Positions 45,027 to 54,060 of a stretch of DNA of 64,000 nt are shown here, one piece after another. The stretch comes from Candidatus Sulfotelmatobacter sp. (GTDB lineage: Bacteria > Acidobacteriota > Terriglobia > Terriglobales > Acidobacteriaceae). Location of the stretch: assembly GCA_025462865.1 (NCBI GenBank), contig JAOAPI010000084.1, positions 54,039 to 118,038 on the forward strand, read 5' to 3'. The stretch's first letter is position 1, and every line of letters begins with the position of its first letter. Below the pieces are notes generated by a model that did not search any database, was not told the DNA's origin, and worked only from the letters and a program-made list of their open reading frames with translations. The translations under genes and the position numbers were made by a program.

Positions 45027-48000
45027 CTAGAAGTAGAACTTCAGAGCAAACTGCAACTCCCTCGCTCCTTGTGACCCGGTGATGCGGCCAAATATAGGAC
45101 TGGCGGGATCGAAAGACCCGTTCGCGGGACCACCCGTGAATGTCCAGACCGGATGGTTAAGTGCATTCAGCGCCTCCCATCGGAATTCCAGCCGCGTCTT
45201 TTCGGTGACCAGGAAGTTCTTGTGTAAGCTCAGATCAAGGTTGGCGTATGCCGGGCCTCGAACGTTGCCTACGCTGCAGGTTCCGAACGTATTCGGAGCC
45301 GCCGGACTTACGTTCGAAGGGTCAATCCACTGAACAAAGGCTGGGGCTCCCGGAGTTGCATTCGCCACTACTTTCTGATTTAAGACCTTAGGTCGACCGT
45401 TGCAGTCCGGCAGATTTGCCAGGGTATAAGGTCCAATGCCGTTAGTGTTGTCTGAGTTTCCGCCGACGCCCCAGCCTCCAAAGTTATTCAGCGTCAGAGC
45501 GTTTCCGCTGTGCAGGGTGACAATCCCGCCAATCTCCCAGTTTCCGAGGACGGCATTCAGAGCGGGATTCATGTCATGGCCAAACTGCTTGCCGTGGCCC
45601 AGAGGCAGTTGGTAAGTGACGTAACTGGTCAGAATGTGGGTCTGATCGTAGTAGCACGGCCCCCAATTCAATCGTGAGTTGTAAATGTTCTCCCAGCCGG
45701 GTTGCCCGCCCGAACTGGTCGCGTTGATGCTTCCCCAACCCGTTCCGAAGTATCCCGGCGAGTTGCTCATGCACTTGGACCAGGTGTATGCAATCTGGCC
45801 CTCCAGGCCGTTACTCATTCGCTTTTGCAGAACAGCCTGAAGCGCGTTGTATTTCTGATCGGAATTCGACATGTTGGCGCCAGCCAGAGTTTCGTGACCA
45901 AAACAAGCTGGGTTGCCGGCTGTTCCGCAATTCGGAGCATTGAATTGAGGGTTATCTGCAAGATAGAGGGAGCCAGCTGTTCCTCCGCCCAGGAACGGTC
46001 CGGGAACCCGGCTGGTGATAAGTTCTCCAGCTCCTGCAACCTTCCCTTGCGCGTTTAGCGGGATGGATTGCGCAACATCCTCAAAGTTCAGCAAATGCGA
46101 CCCCCGCTGGCCTACATACCCAAGCTGGAAGGTCAGCGAGTTGCTCAGTTGCTGCTGGAATGTAAGGTTCCATTGGTCGACCATGGCTGGCTTAAAGTTC
46201 TGATCAAAGATCCGGAGCCGGACTCCGCCTTCATAGCAAGCCTGATTGATGCCGCCCGGGCACTGTGTACTGGTCGCCGCTCCGAAACCGTTCGAAAGAG
46301 TTCCAATTCCGCCCGCAGCCTGTTGCTGGAGAATACCGAACGGCAGGTTTAGTGTGAGTTCTTCGTTGCTGCCGCCCCCTTCCATAAATTCCGAGATCCC
46401 AAAGCCCGCACGAATCACGGTTTTGCCGCCCAGAGCCGCGGGCGACCAGGCAAAGCCTACTCGCGGCAGCCAATCGCCAATACCCAGGTAATTGTTGTAA
46501 AGGGCTCGATTGCCGAATTTGGCAGTCCCGTCAACACCGTTCGGAGTGTAAATCGTCCCTGTAAATAGTCCGAAGTTCACCGATCTGTTATTTACTTCGT
46601 AGAGCGGAGTGTGATCCTCGAATCGCATACCGAGATTGACGGTCAGAGTATTGGTTACGCGCCAGTCATCCTGCGCGTAAACACCGAAGACATTTCCACG
46701 GAGTTTCGCGGGATTGCTGACAACGCCGCCCGTATCTCTGAGTGATTGCGTTCCGCCCACCACGTTGCCAAGCCAGAAGTCAGCCAGGCTGGAGCCACTC
46801 GCGGAGCCCATTGTCAGGAACCCGAGCGCGCCATTGTTCCCCTGGTAAATGTAATCCTGCCGTTCCCTGATGTACTGGAATCCGGTTTTAATCTGGTGAC
46901 GGCCGTGGGTGAAAATCAAGTTGTCTTCAAACTGGGCCTGCGTAGTGTGAAACACCTGAATCAGGTTTTGGAGACCGAGGGCGGCCGACCCTCCGTTGTT
47001 GCCCGTAATATTTAGCTGAACCAGCCCGGGCCCCTGCAGATTTCCGCCGTTTATCCCGAGCTGTTGGCTGATGTTTCCCAGCGATGAAGTGGGCGTGGCA
47101 CGGGAATCGAATCGGACTGCGTTGAAGCCGAAACGAGCTTCATTCAACACATTCGCCGTGAGCGTGTGCGTCCAACTAACGACTGCGTTCCGGACGGGCT
47201 CGTCGCTCCCCTCTGTTGCGCCGGAATTACAGAAAACACAGCCTGTAAATGTAGGCTGCGTTAGATCCATTTGGGACCACCGTCCGAAGATGTGGTCCTT
47301 CCGCGAGATGTTGTAGTCGATCTTCAGATCGCCTTGATTGTTGTTCAGATTGCTTCCGCTGTTGTAAAAAAAGTTGTTTGCGGCAAGGGTGTTGACTGAT
47401 GGCAACGGATAGTACTTGGTCATGCCGAATATGGCCGATGCCACCGGATCGATCGTGAGGCCGGCAGCAGCCAGATTGTTGTTAGCAACCGCTGTCGGTT
47501 GCGAACCGCCCGCGGGAATTTCTGCCGGGTTCAAGTAATACAGATTGTTTGTCCCGCCCGAATTTGGAATGACAAGCTGATTTCCCACGACGGGAGCTGT
47601 ATTTTTGGGGTTTCCACTCGAATCCAGGTCCAGTGCGTTTGGCCCCAGAGCAGCGTCACCGCAGATACCCGCCCCGCTAAAACCGCTCTGGCAAAGCTGG
47701 GCGAAATCTCCGGCGCGAGCCTGCGCGGTAAGAAGTTGGGCGCCAGTCTGCCCGCCAGTGATCTGACGCTGGGCCTGAAAATCTGCAAAAAAGAACAGCT
47801 TGTCCTTTATGATCGGTCCGCCGAAGGTGCCACCGAACTGGTTGTATCGTAGCTCGGGCTTATTTTGAACTCCCTGAGAGTTAAATCCGAGAATACCGTT
47901 GTCTACGCCCCGGGTCCATCCCGCAGAGGCCTTGTTGGCATCCAGTGCGTCGTTGCGGAAAAATTCGAAGACGTTCCCGTGAAAATTGTTCGTCCCCGAC

Positions 48001-48746
48001 TTAGTGCTCACGCTTACGACTCCGCCCTGGTAGTTACCGAACTCGGCTGAGGCATTCTGGGTGATCAGGTTGAATTCCTGGATCGCATCAATCCCAGGGG
48101 TGTAACCGACCTCGTTATTTTTGTCCTCGCTATTGATGATGCCGTCCACCAGGTACTCATTTGCCTGCTCACGGTTGCCGTTAATGTAAGGGCGTCCCGA
48201 GTTGAGCATGTTTTGCGGTTGACGCATGCCGTCCGGATCAACGTTGGTTACACCGGGAGCGAGGAGGGTAAGCTGAAGGTAGTCGCGCGAGGCAAGCGGC
48301 AAGCTGACATTAGTGTTGGCGTCGATTACCGTACTCACCTCTGTACTCTGCGTCTGCAGAATCGGAGCCTCTCCCGTGACTTCAAGTATTTCGCTGACCT
48401 TGCCAACCTTCATCTGCACGTCCACGCGAGCCGTTTGATTCAGCACCAGCTCAAAGGGAGGATGCAGTGCGGTCTGGAATCCAGGAGCGGTAACCTTCAC
48501 GTCGTAAGTTCCGATCGGAAGCCGCGCGATGGTGTACACCCCTACGTCACTCGTAACTGCGGTCCACACCGTACCCCGTTCCGTGTCCCTGGCCGCGACT
48601 ACCGCTCCGTTGAGAGGTGAGCCGCTCGAGTCCGTCACGGTGCCCACAATGCCCGCTGTAACTTCCTGGCCCCAAGCCGGAGTCAACACAGCTGCAAGCC
48701 CCATCACTGTTAGCAGAACCAGACATCCAGTCGCCGGTTTTTTCAT
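45027..48746 (-). CDS. Large Oar-like TonB-dependent outer-membrane receptor (second copy)
   Basis: The 1239-aa product starts at 48746 (AGGAGG seven bases upstream) with signal peptide CLVLLTVMGLAAVLTPAWG. An N-terminal Cna-B/carboxypeptidase-regulatory domain follows (GTVTDSSGSPLNGAVVAARD), then a plug (ASRDYLQLTLLAPGV, VDGIINSEDKNNEVGYTPG) and a long barrel ending LQFALKFYF. The overall plan matches the receptor at 21530 but the sequence is well diverged. Its promoter overlaps a GCTATATAGC palindrome shared with the divergent GntR gene, so import of its ligand is probably controlled by that regulator. Confidence 0.93.
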   Translation of the reverse strand: MKKPATGCLVLLTVMGLAAVLTPAWGQEVTAGIVGTVTDSSGSPLNGAVVAARDTERGTVWTAVTSDVGVYTIARLPIGTYDVKVTAPGFQTALHPPFELVLNQTARVDVQMKVGKVSEILEVTGEAPILQTQSTEVSTVIDANTNVSLPLASRDYLQLTLLAPGVTNVDPDGMRQPQNMLNSGRPYINGNREQANEYLVDGIINSEDKNNEVGYTPGIDAIQEFNLITQNASAEFGNYQGGVVSVSTKSGTNNFHGNVFEFFRNDALDANKASAGWTRGVDNGILGFNSQGVQNKPELRYNQFGGTFGGPIIKDKLFFFADFQAQRQITGGQTGAQLLTAQARAGDFAQLCQSGFSGAGICGDAALGPNALDLDSSGNPKNTAPVVGNQLVIPNSGGTNNLYYLNPAEIPAGGSQPTAVANNNLAAAGLTIDPVASAIFGMTKYYPLPSVNTLAANNFFYNSGSNLNNNQGDLKIDYNISRKDHIFGRWSQMDLTQPTFTGCVFCNSGATEGSDEPVRNAVVSWTHTLTANVLNEARFGFNAVRFDSRATPTSSLGNISQQLGINGGNLQGPGLVQLNITGNNGGSAALGLQNLIQVFHTTQAQFEDNLIFTHGRHQIKTGFQYIRERQDYIYQGNNGALGFLTMGSASGSSLADFWLGNVVGGTQSLRDTGGVVSNPAKLRGNVFGVYAQDDWRVTNTLTVNLGMRFEDHTPLYEVNNRSVNFGLFTGTIYTPNGVDGTAKFGNRALYNNYLGIGDWLPRVGFAWSPAALGGKTVIRAGFGISEFMEGGGSNEELTLNLPFGILQQQAAGGIGTLSNGFGAATSTQCPGGINQACYEGGVRLRIFDQNFKPAMVDQWNLTFQQQLSNSLTFQLGYVGQRGSHLLNFEDVAQSIPLNAQGKVAGAGELITSRVPGPFLGGGTAGSLYLADNPQFNAPNCGTAGNPACFGHETLAGANMSNSDQKYNALQAVLQKRMSNGLEGQIAYTWSKCMSNSPGYFGTGWGSINATSSGGQPGWENIYNSRLNWGPCYYDQTHILTSYVTYQLPLGHGKQFGHDMNPALNAVLGNWEIGGIVTLHSGNALTLNNFGGWGVGGNSDNTNGIGPYTLANLPDCNGRPKVLNQKVVANATPGAPAFVQWIDPSNVSPAAPNTFGTCSVGNVRGPAYANLDLSLHKNFLVTEKTRLEFRWEALNALNHPVWTFTGGPANGSFDPASPIFGRITGSQGARELQFALKFYF

Positions 48747-48811
48747 CACGTAGCCTCCTGAAGCATTTGCCACTTAGGCGTCACAAATAAAGCCCTAACG
48801 GAATCGCACTA

Positions 48812-48823
48812 TGCTATATAGCA
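48812..48823. promoter_or_regulatory. Putative GntR operator, site 1
   Basis: TGCTATATAGCA is a perfect 12-bp palindrome. It lies 66 bp upstream of the receptor start codon and covers the predicted -10 of the receptor promoter. Confidence 0.65.
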
Positions 48824-48842
48824 CACGAGACTTGGCGGTCAA
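48815..48842 (-). promoter_or_regulatory. Promoter of the second TonB receptor gene
   Basis: On the minus strand TTGACC (48842-48837), a 16-bp spacer and TATATA (48820-48815) form a plausible sigma-70 promoter. The predicted leader is about 60 nt. The -10 is the centre of operator site 1, so binding there would block RNA polymerase. Confidence 0.6.
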
Positions 48843-48891
48843 GAAAAAAATGCAGCGAATCCTAGATTTTTTTGAATGTTTCCCTTTTTCC

Positions 48892-48903
48892 CGCTCTATA
48901 TCG
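48892..48903. promoter_or_regulatory. Degenerate palindrome resembling the GntR operator, site 4
   Basis: CGCTCTATATCG matches the operator core only partly. It lies between sites 1 and 3 and may be a weak auxiliary site or chance. Confidence 0.25.
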
Positions 48904-49015
48904 CTGCGGCGACTCCATCTGTGGGTCTTTATGGTGCCCGTAAAGAGGAAAAATGCGGTAATTCGGAGGGTTGCTGGCTCCATTCCAGCCGAAAGACGAT
49001 TTGACGTTTTGTTAA

Positions 49016-49027
49016 TGCTCTATAGCA
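49016..49027. promoter_or_regulatory. Imperfect GntR operator-like site 3
   Basis: TGCTCTATAGCA differs from site 1 at a single position. It is 80 bp (centre to centre) upstream of site 2, a spacing that could permit looping or cooperative binding. Confidence 0.45.
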
Positions 49028-49074
49028 ATTTCGGCTTGCCGACGGCGCTCTAGCAGGAGCAAAGAGGTTTTCCC

Positions 49075-49107
49075 TTTACACGAGCCTAGGCAATACGCTA
49101 TATAGCA
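49075..49107 (+). promoter_or_regulatory. Promoter of the GntR gene with overlapping operator, site 2
   Basis: TTTACA (49075-49080), an 18-bp spacer and TATATA (49099-49104) make a plausible promoter. The -10 lies within CGCTATATAGCA (49096-49107), which shares the 10-bp palindrome and following ACA with site 1. This suggests autoregulation of the GntR gene. Confidence 0.6.
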
Positions 49108-49196
49108 CATGTGCTTGAGAATTCTGATGCGGGCGAGGCGCCTTTTCGGGTCCGCGTTGCCATCGGATGCGCAGCCCCGTAGCTGGGCAATCGTTT

Positions 49197-49919
49197 ATGG
49201 CTGGAAATCACCGTAACGGAACACCGGTTTACAAGCGCATCCAGGGCGCTATCCGCAAGCACATCAAAGCGGCAGAGCTCAATCCCGGGGACGCGGTTCC
49301 CTCCGAGCGCGAACTTGCCAAGACGCATAAGGTAAGCCTGATGACCGCTCGCCACGCCCTTGCCGGACTGGAGCGGGAAGGTGTCGTCGAACGGCGTCGC
49401 GGCGCTGGAACCTTTGTCGCTGCCCCCAAAATTCATTTCAACAAGCTGATGAGCTACACCGAGCACATGTCCAGCCGCGGGCTCGCGCCGCGATCTCGCA
49501 TACTGGTGGCAAAGGTCATAGAAGACGAGCAGGAAATCGCTGCGCGCCTGGGTCTCCCCGCGGCCAGCCGCATGGTCAAGATTGTGCGACTTCGCCTTAC
49601 CGGCGAGGAACCGTTCGCTCTGGAGACGTGTTATCTTCCCGCCGCCGATTTCTCCGGACTGGTGAGTGCTCCTTTAGGAAGAAGCTCGCTGTTCGCCGCT
49701 CTGCAGCACGATTACGGCGTTGAATTGGCATATGCGGACGAGGAAATTGACGCAACCGCCGCCGATTCCAGTCTCGCGGAGATGCTCGGACTGCTGAGAG
49801 GCGCTGCTATTCTGCGTATTCGCCAGGTGATTTACTCAACCAAGGCAAAAGCTACCATCTATGTGGTCGGCTTTTACCGTTCCGAGCGGCATACGCTTTT
49901 TGTGCGGCGTTTTCGCTAA
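49197..49919 (+). CDS. GntR-family regulator, HutC/UTRA subfamily
   Basis: The product (240 aa from the ATG at 49197) has an N-terminal winged helix-turn-helix (VYKRIQGAIRKHI, PSERELAKTHKVSLMTARHAL, GAGTFVA) and a C-terminal UTRA ligand-binding domain (about residues 80-235, with FALETCYLPAADF and LRIRQVIYS). HutC-type regulators are mostly repressors released by a small ligand such as a sugar phosphate, amino acid or fatty acid. The GCTATATAGC palindromes on its own promoter and on the divergent TonB receptor promoter are the obvious binding sites, so it probably controls uptake of the receptor's ligand. Confidence 0.9.
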   Translation: MAGNHRNGTPVYKRIQGAIRKHIKAAELNPGDAVPSERELAKTHKVSLMTARHALAGLEREGVVERRRGAGTFVAAPKIHFNKLMSYTEHMSSRGLAPRSRILVAKVIEDEQEIAARLGLPAASRMVKIVRLRLTGEEPFALETCYLPAADFSGLVSAPLGRSSLFAALQHDYGVELAYADEEIDATAADSSLAEMLGLLRGAAILRIRQVIYSTKAKATIYVVGFYRSERHTLFVRRFR

Positions 49920-50055
49920 GTACCTTCCGCCTTGCAACCTCTCGTAACGCACCTCGCTTGGATTGCTCCGCCACGACTCCACAGATTGTTCCGGATCAAA
50001 TCGTTTAGAATCAATTCTTGTTTTATAGGCGGCCCTCTCTGGAGAAATTTTTAAT

Positions 50056-51027
50056 ATGAAAATCGCCAAGGACGTTACTGAACTGATTGGTCACACTCCG
50101 CTTGTGCGCCTCAACAAAGTCACGGAAGGCTGCGTCGCCGAAGTCGTTGCCAAACTCGAGAGTCAGAATCCTGTAGGCAGCGTGAAAGACCGTATTGGCG
50201 TGAGCATGATTAACGAAGCGGAGCGCGCGGGAAAAATCAAGCCGGGCAAAACCGTGCTCATCGAGCCCACGAGCGGCAACACCGGCATCGGCCTGGCGTT
50301 TGTGGCTGCCGTCAAGGGATACAGACTGATTCTGACGATGCCCGAAACGATGAGCATGGAGCGCCGCGTCCTGTTGTTGGCCTTTGGGGCGGAAATTGTT
50401 CTTACGCCCGGCCCAAACGGAATGAAAGGGGCGATCGCCAAAGCGCAGGAGTTGCTGGCGAATACCCCCAACAGTTATATGCTGCAGCAGTTCGACAATG
50501 CGGCGAATCCTAAGATTCATTTCGAAACCACCGGCCCCGAAATTTGGGATGACACCGAGGGACGCGTGGATATCCTTATCTCTGGCGTTGGCACCGGCGG
50601 CACGATCACCGGAGTCTGCGAATACATCAAGCCAAAAAAACCATCCTTCAAGGCCGTTGCTGTCGAGCCCGCGGATAGTCCGGTGCTCTCCGGCGGAAAA
50701 CCTTCCCCGCACAAGATCCAAGGAATCGGCGCGGGCTTTGTACCGAGCATTCTGCGCAGGGAGTACATCGATGAGGTCATTACGGTTACCAACGATGACG
50801 CAATCCGTATGGCGCGGCGGCTCCCCCTCGAGGAAGGTCTCTTCGTAGGAATTTCTTCCGGAGCTGCCGTGACCGCTGCTCTACAGGTGGCGCGTCGTCC
50901 TGAAAATAAAGGAAAGCTGGTCGTTGTCGTTCTGCCATCATTTGGAGAACGCTATCTAAGCACCGTACTTTTCGAGGAGCTGCGCACTCGCGCGCAACAG
51001 ATTCCCACCTCGACGCTTCCGGCATGA
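50056..51027 (+). CDS. cysK: Cysteine synthase (O-acetylserine sulfhydrylase)
   Basis: The 323-aa PLP enzyme makes cysteine from O-acetylserine and sulfide. The Lys forming the Schiff base is in [11 protein letters not shown]. The substrate loop [13 protein letters not shown], the phosphate-binding [11 protein letters not shown] and the C-terminal [12 protein letters not shown] are all present. Length and motifs fit CysK more than CBS-type enzymes. It stands alone between the GntR gene and the candidate peptide cluster; a GGAG-like ribosome site precedes the ATG. Confidence 0.95.
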   Translation: MKIAKDVTELIGHTPLVRLNKVTEGCVAEVVAKLESQNPVGSVKDRIGVSMINEAERAGKIKPGKTVLIEPTSGNTGIGLAFVAAVKGYRLILTMPETMSMERRVLLLAFGAEIVLTPGPNGMKGAIAKAQELLANTPNSYMLQQFDNAANPKIHFETTGPEIWDDTEGRVDILISGVGTGGTITGVCEYIKPKKPSFKAVAVEPADSPVLSGGKPSPHKIQGIGAGFVPSILRREYIDEVITVTNDDAIRMARRLPLEEGLFVGISSGAAVTAALQVARRPENKGKLVVVVLPSFGERYLSTVLFEELRTRAQQIPTSTLPA

Positions 51028-51278
51028 TTGTCGCCAGGCCCGAGCTCAACAACGCACAGAGCGGCGCTCTCCGCGCCGTTCGGGTACGAAGCCCCGTATC
51101 GTTCGGTGTCATACAAAAAATCGTGCAGAGAAAACCACTCTGTTATTCCTCTAATTTTGAGGCATCTTCACGGGCACTCGTGTATGATGTTTTCCCAACA
51201 AGCCAGCCAAGAGTGTAAGTGCGGACGGGGCAGTCAACACAAAGGCAATTTTAATCGCTCGTGTTCTTGGGGAGGAAT

Positions 51279-53369
51279 ATGAGAAGAAGTCAGCGTGGCT
51301 TGCTATGGCTGGGTGTGTCCTTCCTTGGGTTGCTGGGCTTTTCCGTCATTTCGATGGCGCAGACTTCTCCCGAATCGCAGGATGCCGTTCCCGTAACCAG
51401 AGACTTCAGCCATAAACATGTCATCTTCTCCAGACCGGCGACGCCAGCACAAGTCTCCCGCGTTCAGCAGGACGTTCGTTATTGGCAGCAGCTCTACCGT
51501 CGTCAGTCCGGGACGATTTCGCCGTCGGAACAGATCGGCTCGAACCTAAATACGAAGCGCGACTGGTCGAAAAGCATGGGAAGCGGCGCTAGCGTGGGCG
51601 CCGGGAACTATCCTGCCAAATACTCATTTTCTCTCACTACGGCAAACTGCGGAACCGCGACTCAGCCTGACTTCACGGTGTATAACACGGGTCTTTCCGG
51701 ATCCGCGACGCAAGCGAGCATCGTAGCCTACTACAACCTTTACTCCGGCTGTACTGGAACCGTACCTTCGGTTTACTGGGCCTATAACACCGGCGGGAAT
51801 GTAAAGACTGCTGTGGCGCTCTCCTTCGACGGCAAGCAGGTTGCTTTTGTGCAAACGCTTGCCGGTCACGCAAGGCTGGTGCTGTTGAAGTGGGCCGCGT
51901 CTACTACCCAGAGTGTAAGCAATCCCGGAACCCCCACGCCTGTATCTCTGGCATCGTACCCAACCTGTACGGCGCCATGCATGACCGGATTTGTTCTCAC
52001 AGACTCCGTGGGCACGGTCAACGACGACACTACATCCTCAATCTTCTACGTCTACAATGACGATTCCGCCTATGTCGGAGATAGTGCCGGCTGGCTGCAT
52101 CAGTTTACCGGCGTGTTTAAGGGAACGCCCACGGAGGTGAGGACGGGCGGCTGGCCGGTGCACGTGAATCCTTCCACCTCGAAGGCTCTCACCGTCGGAG
52201 TTCACGATTTTTCCTCGGGTAAAACTTTTGTTGGAGACGCCGGTGGATTCTTGTATCGCGTGAGTCCTGCGGCGGCCGTAACCGCTTCGGGGCAGTTGGA
52301 CTTCGGTGTAGGCATCGTACAAGGCCCGATCATCGATCCGACGGCTGCAAAGGTTTATGTATTTGCGTCAAGCGACGGCTCTTCGGCTTGCACTGGTGGC
52401 GTCAATTGCGCCAGTGTATACGCCCTGGGCTTCAGTTTCGCGGCGGGCAATACAGGAACGAAGAAGACAGTAGGAATTAGTACTCTCACAGGAACCGCGC
52501 CAAATCCCCTCTACATCGGCGACTTCGACAGCACTTATCAAAATTCGGTGAACTCAACCGGAAATCTTTATGTTTGCGGCAACACCGGCGGGCCCCCCAT
52601 CCTGTACAAAGTTCCGATTGCAGCTGGCGTTCTCGGGACCGCTACCGCTGGATCGGTTCTTTCGACGAGTACTACGCCCTGCTCTCCGGTAACTGATGTG
52701 GTGAATCCCAATATTGCGGGAGGCTTAACGGAGTGGGTATTCGCCAGTGCCGATATAAACGGGACAGGTGCCGGTTGCGCCGGCGGATGCATCTACAATT
52801 TCAAAAACACCCCTTGGCAGGCGTCGACCGCGTATGCAGTTGGCCAGGAAGTGGTGGATAGTTCCTTCCATATTCAGGTTGTCACGGTTGCGGGTACTTC
52901 CGGAGCGACCGCCCCCGCATGGAGCGCTACCGGGGGCACCACGACCACCGACGGAACAGTTACGTGGTTTAGCCAGGGAGTGACGAGTGCCGGTACCCGG
53001 GCAGTATGGGTGCGTCTTAACCACTATCCCGTGGGCAGCAAGATTTTGGATGGCAACAATAATATCGAAATCGTAAAGGTCTCCAACGGGAATGGTAACT
53101 CCGGGGGCAATCTGCCTACGTGGAATACCACAGTCGGGGGCACTACGGCTGATGCCGCTTTGACTTGGACGAACCTGGGGCCGAATTCCTCATCGTCCCT
53201 CCCTTCAGCCGGAGGCACCAGTGGCATCATTATCGACAACACCGTCAGCTCAGGGACGTTGGCGGGTGCGTCTCAGATATATTTCTCCACTCTGAGCAAC
53301 CAGACTTGCGCGACGTCCGGTACGACAGGCGGTTGCGCGGTGCAGGCGTCGCAGGCAGCGCTACAGTAG
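51279..53369 (+). CDS. Secreted beta-propeller-like protein with two C-terminal carbohydrate-binding-like repeats, first gene of the peptide locus
   Basis: The product (696 aa) starts at 51279 behind GGGGAGG, with a signal peptide ending SMAQ. The middle shows propeller-like blades (AYVGDSAGWLHQFTGVF, FVGDAGGFLYRVS) and many Cys pairs, implying an oxidised, extracytoplasmic protein. Near the C-terminus two related units occur: STAYAVGQEVVDSSFHIQVV and NHYPVGSKILDGNNNIEIVK, each followed by a W-containing segment like those of CBM5/12-type modules. A possible -10 (TATGAT) lies at 51183-51188. It ends 17 bp before the 56-aa peptide gene, so it may be the partner, carrier or target of the modified peptide. 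The exact function is unknown. Confidence 0.8.
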   Translation: MRRSQRGLLWLGVSFLGLLGFSVISMAQTSPESQDAVPVTRDFSHKHVIFSRPATPAQVSRVQQDVRYWQQLYRRQSGTISPSEQIGSNLNTKRDWSKSMGSGASVGAGNYPAKYSFSLTTANCGTATQPDFTVYNTGLSGSATQASIVAYYNLYSGCTGTVPSVYWAYNTGGNVKTAVALSFDGKQVAFVQTLAGHARLVLLKWAASTTQSVSNPGTPTPVSLASYPTCTAPCMTGFVLTDSVGTVNDDTTSSIFYVYNDDSAYVGDSAGWLHQFTGVFKGTPTEVRTGGWPVHVNPSTSKALTVGVHDFSSGKTFVGDAGGFLYRVSPAAAVTASGQLDFGVGIVQGPIIDPTAAKVYVFASSDGSSACTGGVNCASVYALGFSFAAGNTGTKKTVGISTLTGTAPNPLYIGDFDSTYQNSVNSTGNLYVCGNTGGPPILYKVPIAAGVLGTATAGSVLSTSTTPCSPVTDVVNPNIAGGLTEWVFASADINGTGAGCAGGCIYNFKNTPWQASTAYAVGQEVVDSSFHIQVVTVAGTSGATAPAWSATGGTTTTDGTVTWFSQGVTSAGTRAVWVRLNHYPVGSKILDGNNNIEIVKVSNGNGNSGGNLPTWNTTVGGTTADAALTWTNLGPNSSSSLPSAGGTSGIIIDNTVSSGTLAGASQIYFSTLSNQTCATSGTTGGCAVQASQAALQ

Positions 53370-53386
53370 GCAGAGAGGACATAACT

Positions 53387-53557
53387 ATGGGCATAACTCA
53401 TTCGTCCAGCGACGGACCAGACGATCTGGCGGCCAGGAAGAGGCCCTACGAGAAGCCAAGTTTTCGCTTCGAAGAGGTCTTTGTGACCTCAGCGCTTTCC
53501 TGCACGAAAGCGCCTAATGAGACAAATTGCAAGTTCGGTCCTAAAAAGGTCTCATAA
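53387..53557 (+). CDS. Candidate RiPP precursor peptide (56 aa)
   Basis: The peptide has a charged leader (RKRPYEKPSFRFEE) carrying Y21-x-x-P24-x-F26, which resembles the YxxPxL motif bound by PqqD-like recognition elements in lasso-peptide leaders. A short C-terminal core of about 17 residues follows, with Cys39 and Cys48 (C-X8-C), two Asn, one Gly-Pro and a basic KKVS end. GAGAGGA precedes the ATG at 53387; the ORF track shows it only as the tail of a longer frame. Its TAA overlaps the ATG of the peptidase gene (TAATG). The leader/core split is inferred. It could instead be a small regulatory peptide, but the five following genes argue for a modified product. Confidence 0.75.
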   Translation: MGITHSSSDGPDDLAARKRPYEKPSFRFEEVFVTSALSCTKAPNETNCKFGPKKVS

Positions 53558-54060
53558 TGCAGGAGTGCCATGAGATGCGCAATGTTCTTGCCGCAAAGTG
53601 CGAACTGGCAGGTGAGATTTTGCGCTCTTTCGGAAGTTTTCGTTTTACTGCCACCGGCTGGAGCATGCTTCCGGCACTCTGGACCGGCGACACGCTGATC
53701 GTTGAACGCATCAACCCCGATCAATACCAGGTCGGAGATATCGCGCTCGTCGGACGTCGAGGCACGCTATGTGCCCACCGCGTCGTCTGTCTTCCGGAAA
53801 ATAATGGCGGTCGATTCTGGATCACTCAAGGAGACGCAATTCCCGCACCAGATCGACCGGTGCTCGAAGCTGAGCTCTTGGGCCGCGTAACTCAGCTTAT
53901 TCGGTCGGGGAAGTCCATCTCCGTCTCCGCAAATCTAAGAGGGATCAAAAAGCTGCTTGCACAGGTTGTGCGGCGTTCAGCTTTTGCGGCTCGTGTTTTC
54001 GTGTACGTCGCGAGCAAGGTTCGAGCTCAGAGAGAAGCCATCCTTCCGTGCCAGGGCTAG
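53557..54060 (+). CDS. S26-like (signal-peptidase-type) peptidase, probable leader-processing protease
   Basis: The 167-aa protein contains the Ser nucleophile box TGWSMLPALWTGD (S36) and VGDIALVGRRGTLCAHRVV with H74. This is the Ser/His arrangement of archaeal/ER-type signal peptidases (SipW-like) rather than the Ser/Lys of bacterial LepB. No clear N-terminal membrane helix is present; a hydrophobic stretch occurs near the C-terminus. In this locus it is the natural candidate for cutting the 56-aa peptide. Its start overlaps the precursor stop and its end overlaps the next gene by 13 bp. The activity is inferred. Confidence 0.78.
   Translation: MQECHEMRNVLAAKCELAGEILRSFGSFRFTATGWSMLPALWTGDTLIVERINPDQYQVGDIALVGRRGTLCAHRVVCLPENNGGRFWITQGDAIPAPDRPVLEAELLGRVTQLIRSGKSISVSANLRGIKKLLAQVVRRSAFAARVFVYVASKVRAQREAILPCQG

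Larger units (their letters stand above)
48774..49196. other. Divergent control region between second receptor and GntR regulator
   Basis: About 420 bp without a gene separate the two divergent coding regions. It contains four related palindromic sites (two perfect, two imperfect), two promoters whose -10 boxes lie inside palindromes, and an A/T-rich middle (runs of A and T near 48841-48890). Confidence 0.7.
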
